In this document: positions 59,072 to 64,000 of the stretch, piece after piece
How positions within the stretch are numbered: the stretch's first letter is position 1
How the letters are laid out: every line of letters starts with the position of its first letter
Source: Avrilella dinanensis
GTDB lineage: Bacteria; Bacteroidota; Bacteroidia; Flavobacteriales; Flavobacteriaceae
Assembly (NCBI RefSeq): GCF_002807015.1
Contig: NZ_NIPO01000001.1
Span: 1,198,072 to 1,262,071, forward strand
DNA: 64,000 bases
Reading direction: 5' to 3'
The notes under the pieces: generated by a model
The model's input: the letters and a program-made list of their open reading frames with translations, nothing else
Told to the model about the DNA's origin: nothing
The model's database searches: none
Position numbers and translations under genes: made by a program

Positions 59072-59953
59072 CTATTTATTTGCTTTTCTTTCCCGAGCCA
59101 ACAAAGTGTTTTTCATCAACATAGCGATGGTCATTGGTCCAACTCCACCCGGAACCGGTGTTATCCATGATGATTTCGGGGCTACTTCATCAAACTTCAC
59201 ATCGCCTTTAATCACGTAACCTTTTGGGTGATTGGCATCAGCAACCCTTGTAATTCCTACATCGACAATCACTGCTCCGTCTTTAATCATATCAGCTTTC
59301 AGAAATTCAGGAACACCAAGAGCTGTAATGATAATATCTGCCCTCCGAGTGATTTCCTCAATATTTTGTGTGGCAGAATGAGTTAGTGTTACGGTTGCAT
59401 TACCGGGATAAGCCTTACGACTCATCAGTAAACTCATTGGTTTACCAACGATATTCGACCTTCCGATTACAACAACCTCTTTACCTTTGGTTTCTATCTG
59501 ATTACGTTCCAACAATTGTAAAATTCCGAAAGGAGTCGCCGGAATAAATGATTCCAACTCCAACGCCATACGTCCGAAATTCTCGGGGTGGAAACCATCT
59601 ACATCTTTGTCCGGGTCAACCGCATTAAGGATTTTTTGTTCATCAATATGTTTCGGTAAAGGCAACTGAACGATAAACCCATCAATATCATCATTGTTGT
59701 TCAACTCATTGATTTTTGCCAGCAATTCTTCTTCGGTAGTTTCTTCCGGCAAAGCAACCAGAGTAGAATCAAACCCAATTTTCTCACAGGTTTTTACTTT
59801 ACTGCCCACATACGTCAAACTCGCTCCGTTACTGCCGACCAATACTGCCGCCAGATGAGGAACTTTTTCTCCACGGTCTTTTATTTTTGCTACTTCGGCA
59901 GCAATTTCATTTTTAATTTCTTCCGAAACTTTTTTTCCGTCTAATAATTGCAT
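59072..59953 (-). CDS. folD: Methylenetetrahydrofolate dehydrogenase/cyclohydrolase FolD
   Basis: The 293-residue bifunctional enzyme has [44 protein letters not shown] (catalytic Tyr-x3-Lys), [51 protein letters not shown] (NADP binding) and [18 protein letters not shown]. It interconverts methylene-THF, methenyl-THF and formyl-THF in one-carbon metabolism. Full length for the family. Confidence 0.98.
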   Translation of the reverse strand: MQLLDGKKVSEEIKNEIAAEVAKIKDRGEKVPHLAAVLVGSNGASLTYVGSKVKTCEKIGFDSTLVALPEETTEEELLAKINELNNNDDIDGFIVQLPLPKHIDEQKILNAVDPDKDVDGFHPENFGRMALELESFIPATPFGILQLLERNQIETKGKEVVVIGRSNIVGKPMSLLMSRKAYPGNATVTLTHSATQNIEEITRRADIIITALGVPEFLKADMIKDGAVIVDVGITRVADANHPKGYVIKGDVKFDEVAPKSSWITPVPGGVGPMTIAMLMKNTLLARERKANK

Positions 59954-60118
59954 CGTTGTTGTCTTAATAATGAATTTGTTTCAAGTTTTTTTGTTTAAAG
60001 TTGTTACCTCTACAACCAAAGTTGGAATTTCACGTTCAAAATTTCAAATTATTCAATATTTTTTCAGTTTTCGTACTCAGACCAACTCTTTAAACAATTA
60101 TAATTAGAGAATCCGGAT

Positions 60119-61462
60119 TTATTTTATACCCATTCCTTTCATCTGACTCATCATTCTCATCATATTTTTTCCTTTGGCACCTTGCATCATTTTCATCATT
60201 TTGCTCATTTGGTCAAATTGTTTCAACAGTTGGTTTACTTGCTGAATAGTTGTCCCCGAACCTTTGGCAATACGCTGTTTACGCTGAGCGTTCAACACTG
60301 ATGGTCTTGCCCGTTCGTCTGGTGTCATGGAATGAATCATCGCTTCGATATGTTTGAAAGCATCGTCTTCTATTTCAACATCTTTGAGTGCTTTTCCTAC
60401 ACCCGGAATCATACCGACAAGGTCTTTCATTGACCCCATTTTTTTGATTTGCTGAATTTGGTTAAGGAAATCGTCGAAGCCAAATTGATTTTTGGCAATT
60501 TTCTTCTGGATTTTTCTGGCTTCCTCTTCGTCGTATTGTTCCTGAGCTCTCTCTACCAAGGAAATAACATCTCCCATTCCCAAAATACGATCCGCCATAC
60601 GGTCGGGGTGGAAAACATCAATCGCGTCCATTTTCTCACCAGTACCGATAAATTTAATCGGTTTGTTTACTACCGATTTAATCGAAATGGCAGCTCCACC
60701 TCTGGTATCTCCGTCTAATTTGGTCAATACCACACCATCAAAATCCAGACGGTCGTTAAAGGCTTTAGCTGTGTTTACCGCATCTTGTCCGGTCATGGCA
60801 TCAACCACAAACAATGTTTCCTGTGGCTGAACAGCAGCATGAACATTTGCGATTTCGTTCATCATCTGTTCGTCAATCGCTAAACGTCCGGCGGTATCGA
60901 TGATGACTACATGAAAACCATTACTTTTGGCATGCTGAACGGCATTTTGGGCAATTTCAACCGCGTTTTTATTTTCACGCTCGGCATATACCTCCACATC
61001 TATCTGTTCTCCGACAACGTGCAACTGGTCAATCGCCGCAGGACGATAAATATCGGCAGCAACGAGTAACACTTTTTTGTTCTTTTTAGTTTTTAAGAAG
61101 TTAGCCAATTTTCCGGAAAAAGTCGTTTTACCCGAACCTTGCAAACCCGACATCAGAATAACTGCCGGATTACCGGAAAGGTTGATGCCTACGGCATCTC
61201 CTCCCATCAGCTCTGTCAGCTCATCTTTCATGATTTTGGTCATCAGCTGACCGGGTTGCAATGAGGTTAGCACCTCTTGTCCTAAGGCTTTTTCTTTTAC
61301 CTGATTGGTAAAATCTTTGGCGATTTTATAGTTAACATCGGCATCGAGCAAAGCTCTGCGGATTTCTTTGAGTGTTTCCGCTACATTTACTTCTGTTATC
61401 TTACCATGCCCTTTCAGGATATGGAAAGCTTTATCTAACTTATCACTTAAATTATCAAACAT
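60119..61462 (-). CDS. ffh: Signal recognition particle protein Ffh
   Basis: The 447-residue SRP54-type GTPase has an N-domain (1-90), then G-domain motifs SGLQGSGKTTFSGKLA, AADIYRPAAIDQL, DTAGRLA, TKLDGDTRGGAA, and a methionine-rich M domain ending MMKMMQGAKGKNMMRMMSQMKGMGIK that binds 4.5S RNA and signal peptides. It has the normal length and all G motifs, and lies 165 bases from folD, in the same direction. Confidence 0.98.
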   Translation of the reverse strand: MFDNLSDKLDKAFHILKGHGKITEVNVAETLKEIRRALLDADVNYKIAKDFTNQVKEKALGQEVLTSLQPGQLMTKIMKDELTELMGGDAVGINLSGNPAVILMSGLQGSGKTTFSGKLANFLKTKKNKKVLLVAADIYRPAAIDQLHVVGEQIDVEVYAERENKNAVEIAQNAVQHAKSNGFHVVIIDTAGRLAIDEQMMNEIANVHAAVQPQETLFVVDAMTGQDAVNTAKAFNDRLDFDGVVLTKLDGDTRGGAAISIKSVVNKPIKFIGTGEKMDAIDVFHPDRMADRILGMGDVISLVERAQEQYDEEEARKIQKKIAKNQFGFDDFLNQIQQIKKMGSMKDLVGMIPGVGKALKDVEIEDDAFKHIEAMIHSMTPDERARPSVLNAQRKQRIAKGSGTTIQQVNQLLKQFDQMSKMMKMMQGAKGKNMMRMMSQMKGMGIK

Positions 61463-61518
61463 ACTTCATTCGCTTTGTTAAACCACAAAATTACAATAAT
61501 ATAGGCGATTATCAAATC

Positions 61519-63312
61519 TTATTTATTTCTTTTACGCTCGTGTTCTTTCAGGAAAATCTTTCTCAGACGAATAGATTTTGGCGTTACTTCCACATACTCA
61601 TCTTTCTGAATATATTCCAACGCTTCTTCGAGTGAAAATTTAATTGCCGGCGTAATTTTTGCCTTGTCGTCGGCACCAGACGAACGAACGTTGGTCAGTT
61701 TTTTGGTTTTGGTTACATTCACGGTCATATCATCTGAACGAGAATTTTCTCCAATAACCTGACCTTCATACACTTCCTCATTCGGATCAACAAAGAAACG
61801 TCCTCTTTCCTGTAATTTATCAATCGAATAAGGAATCGCTTTTCCGTTTTCCATTGAAATCAATGAACCGTTGTTACGTCCTGCAATTTCGCCTTTATAT
61901 GGTTGATATTCAATAAACCGGTGTGTCATTATTGCTTCTCCGGCAGTTGCTGTCAATAATTGGTTTCTCAGACCGATAATTCCTCTCGACGGAATATTGA
62001 AAACGATAATCATGCGTTCGCCTCTCGGTTCCATAGACAACATTTCGCCTTTTCTCAAGGTAACATATTCTACAGCTTTACCCGAAAGATTTTCCGGAAT
62101 ATCAATGGTCAATTCTTCTACCGGCTCACATTTCACTCCGTCAATTTCTTTGATAATAACCTGTGGCTGACCGATTTGTAATTCATAACCTTCTCGTCTC
62201 ATGGTTTCGATTAGTACTGATAAATGCAATACACCGCGTCCGAAAACCATAAATTTATCTGCCGAACCGGTTTCCTGCACACGCAATGCAAGGTTTTTCT
62301 CCAATTCTTTTTCCAATCTTTCTTTGATGTGTCGAGAAGTCACGAATTTACCTTCTTTACCGAAAAACGGCGAATCGTTAATCGTAAATAACATACTCAT
62401 CGTCGGCTCATCAATTTTGATGGTTTCCAAGCCTTCAGGATTTTCGAAATCTGCAATACAATCTCCGATTTCAAAACCTTCGATTCCGGTAACAGCACAA
62501 ATATCTCCTGCGTGCACTTCGGTTACTTTCTTTTTGCCCAAACCTTCAAAAACATATAAATCTTTGATTCTGGATTTTACCGTATTCCCTTCTCTTTTTA
62601 TCAAGGAAATATTCATACCTTCTTTTAATATTCCTCTGTGTAACCTTCCGATAGCAATACGACCGGTGTAGGTAGAGAAATCCAATGAAGTAATCAACAT
62701 TTGCGGTGTTCCTTCCAGTTGTTTTGCTGCTGGGATATGTTCTAAAACCATTTCCAGTAACGGCTCCATAGAGTCTGTCGGTTGTTTCCAATCGGTGGAC
62801 ATCCAGTTGTTTTTCGCTGAACCGTAAACCGCCGGGAAGTCCAACTGCCATTCTTCTGCTCCTAATTCAAACATCAGATCGAAAACTTTATCATGCACCT
62901 CCTCCGGCGTGCAGTTTTCTTTATCCACTTTGTTGATGACAACACAAGGTTTTAGCCCTAATTCAATGGCTTTTTGCAACACAAAACGTGTTTGTGGCAT
63001 CGGTCCTTCAAAAGCATCGACAATAAGCAAAACACCATCTGCCATATTTAATACCCGCTCTACTTCGCCTCCGAAGTCGGCGTGACCCGGGGTATCTATG
63101 ATATTAATTTTTGTGCCTTTGTATTCTACGGATACGTTTTTAGACACAATGGTTATTCCTCGTTCTCTTTCTATATCATTATTATCTAAGATAAGGTCGC
63201 CTTTGTTTTCGTTATCGCGAAAAAGCTGACAATGATACATGATTTTGTCCACCATAGTTGTTTTACCGTGGTCAACGTGTGCAATGATTGCGATGTTTCT
63301 GATAGAACTCAT
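61519..63312 (-). CDS. typA: Ribosome-associated GTPase TypA/BipA
   Basis: The 597-residue translational GTPase has the P-loop AHVDHGKTT, switch text [40 protein letters not shown] and the C-terminal BipA domain ([54 protein letters not shown]). It acts on the ribosome in stress and low-temperature assembly. Full length. Confidence 0.98.
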   Translation of the reverse strand: MSSIRNIAIIAHVDHGKTTMVDKIMYHCQLFRDNENKGDLILDNNDIERERGITIVSKNVSVEYKGTKINIIDTPGHADFGGEVERVLNMADGVLLIVDAFEGPMPQTRFVLQKAIELGLKPCVVINKVDKENCTPEEVHDKVFDLMFELGAEEWQLDFPAVYGSAKNNWMSTDWKQPTDSMEPLLEMVLEHIPAAKQLEGTPQMLITSLDFSTYTGRIAIGRLHRGILKEGMNISLIKREGNTVKSRIKDLYVFEGLGKKKVTEVHAGDICAVTGIEGFEIGDCIADFENPEGLETIKIDEPTMSMLFTINDSPFFGKEGKFVTSRHIKERLEKELEKNLALRVQETGSADKFMVFGRGVLHLSVLIETMRREGYELQIGQPQVIIKEIDGVKCEPVEELTIDIPENLSGKAVEYVTLRKGEMLSMEPRGERMIIVFNIPSRGIIGLRNQLLTATAGEAIMTHRFIEYQPYKGEIAGRNNGSLISMENGKAIPYSIDKLQERGRFFVDPNEEVYEGQVIGENSRSDDMTVNVTKTKKLTNVRSSGADDKAKITPAIKFSLEEALEYIQKDEYVEVTPKSIRLRKIFLKEHERKRNK

Positions 63313-63341
63313 ATATTGTTTGGTAATTTTTTAACACAAAA

Positions 63342-63366
63342 AGCCCTCATAAAAGGTATGAGAGCT
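63342..63366 (-). terminator. Terminator after rpsT
   Basis: AGCCCTCATA (63342-63351) pairs with TATGAGAGCT (63357-63366; one mismatch) and is followed on the minus strand by TTTTTGTG. It lies between rpsT and typA. Confidence 0.75.
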
Positions 63367-63394
63367 TTCATTCTGATTATAATTTTCGAAGGTC

Positions 63395-63649
63395 TTACGA
63401 TAAAGACGCAACGTGTTTAGCTAATTTAGATTTCAAATTGGCTGCTTTATTCTTGTGAATAATGTTTTTCTTTGCCAATTTGTCAATCATAGATGTTACA
63501 GAAACCAATCTTTCCTGAGCCTCTTTCTGGTCTTCAGTACCACGCAAAGCTTTGATAGCGTTACGTGTTGTTTTGTGTTGGTATTTGTTCAGAACTCTTT
63601 TTTTCTCGCTACTTCTGATTCTTTTTTTTGCTGACTGATGATTTGCCAT
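63395..63649 (-). CDS. rpsT: 30S ribosomal protein S20
   Basis: The 84-residue basic protein MANHQSAKKRIRSSEKKRVLNKYQHKTTRNAIKAL ... HKNKAANLKSKLAKHVASL is a clear S20, binding 16S rRNA in the small-subunit body. Standard length. Confidence 0.98.
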   Translation of the reverse strand: MANHQSAKKRIRSSEKKRVLNKYQHKTTRNAIKALRGTEDQKEAQERLVSVTSMIDKLAKKNIIHKNKAANLKSKLAKHVASLS

Positions 63650-63807
63650 TTTAAATACTTTTTTTTAATTGTAATAATTATTATAAAACTATTAGTTAAA
63701 AAAGAAAAACCTCCCACAATTGAAAAACAATCACTTTGGTTTTAACTAATAAAATAACGACCGAGACACAGGCACATTATTTTATAAAACTTATTTACAA
63801 CTAATTG

Positions 63808-63879
63808 TAGTCCGTAGGGGAATCGAACCCCTGTTACCAGGATGAAAACCTGGCGTCCTAACCCCTAGACGAACGGACC
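63808..63879 (-). tRNA. tRNA-Glu (UUC), copy 1
   Basis: The minus strand gives a 72-base cloverleaf: acceptor GGTCCGT/ACGGACT, anticodon stem CCAGG/CCTGG with loop containing TTC (anticodon UUC), T-arm GGGG-TTCGATT-CCCC. A G-U pair closes the acceptor and the discriminator is A. No CCA is encoded. Confidence 0.95.
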
Positions 63880-63912
63880 ATTGTTTTTTTTTAGGTAAAA
63901 TACAACCTCTTG

Positions 63913-63984
63913 TAGTCCGTAGGGGAATCGAACCCCTGTTACCAGGATGAAAACCTGGCGTCCTAACCCCTAGACGAACGGACC
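63913..63984 (-). tRNA. tRNA-Glu (UUC), copy 2
   Basis: The sequence is identical over the whole gene to copy 1 and 33 bases upstream of it in the direction of transcription. The duplicated segment is 63806-63881 versus 63911-63986. The region beyond 63984 runs to the window edge. Confidence 0.95.
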
Positions 63985-64000
63985 ATAAAATACTTCCCTG

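Noticed and set aside
1..64000. CRISPR array search
   Set aside because: No series of direct repeats with regular unique spacers was seen anywhere in the window.

Overview
The window is AT-rich chromosomal DNA from a member of the Bacteroidota, class Flavobacteriia, probably Weeksellaceae (Chryseobacterium/Elizabethkingia/Empedobacter type). The evidence is: -7 promoter elements of the form TAnnTTTG, start codons without Shine-Dalgarno sequences, a CTnDOT-type integrase with MobA/MobB and DUF3408 genes, an RteC domain protein at the left edge, and core protein sequences (FolD, Ffh, TypA, S20) of this group. The genus is a guess.

Layout. 1-280: 5' part of an RteC-domain gene running off the left edge. 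371-49.8 kb: a large accessory region made almost entirely of small redox and detoxification enzymes with their regulators. These include five SDRs, three pirins, two amidohydrolases, two isochorismatase-like hydrolases, two OsmC proteins, two secreted or cytosolic DJ-1/PfpI proteins, two quinol-monooxygenase-like proteins, two nitroreductases, three medium-chain quinone/alcohol reductases, an aldo/keto reductase, an aldehyde dehydrogenase, an LLM flavin enzyme, DoxX, YceI, RidA, and alpha/beta hydrolases. The regulators are six Crp/Fnr proteins, three intact HxlR proteins plus one remnant, two ArsR, one AraC and one LysR. 50.4-57.9 kb: a compact mobilizable element (MobB, MobA, hairpin-rich oriT, DUF3408, two HTH/excisionase-like proteins, an 800-residue RloC-like AAA ATPase, tyrosine integrase). 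58.1-64 kb: ordinary chromosome (alpha/beta hydrolase, folD, ffh, typA, rpsT, two tandem tRNA-Glu genes).

How it fits together. HxlR regulators with N-terminal cysteines diverging from nitroreductases, together with pirin, DoxX, YceI, OsmC, DJ-1 and RidA, point to handling of quinones and other reactive electrophiles or oxidants. This is inferred from gene families. The region is built from repeated modules: amidohydrolase + isochorismatase + pirin twice, DJ-1 + monooxygenase + dehydrogenases twice, ArsR + zinc-type reductase + NTF2-like twice, HxlR + nitroreductase twice. In several pairs one copy is decaying: a frameshifted isochorismatase, a nonsense-truncated NTF2 protein and an 8-base deletion in another NTF2 copy. 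Dead DUF1272, serine recombinase and HxlR fragments are also present.

The most striking finding is regulatory. Nine promoters carry Crp/Fnr-style palindromes whose centres lie 29.5-30.5 bp (and, in three promoters, a second at 53.5 bp) upstream of the first base of a TAnnTTTG-like -7 element. They fall into three half-site classes (TAGAC/T, TTACC, TGTGA). With six Crp/Fnr paralogues encoded in the same 36 kb, this looks like a local network of paralogous regulators with different operator specificities. The second item of interest is the RloC-like putative anticodon nuclease carried as cargo on the mobilizable element.
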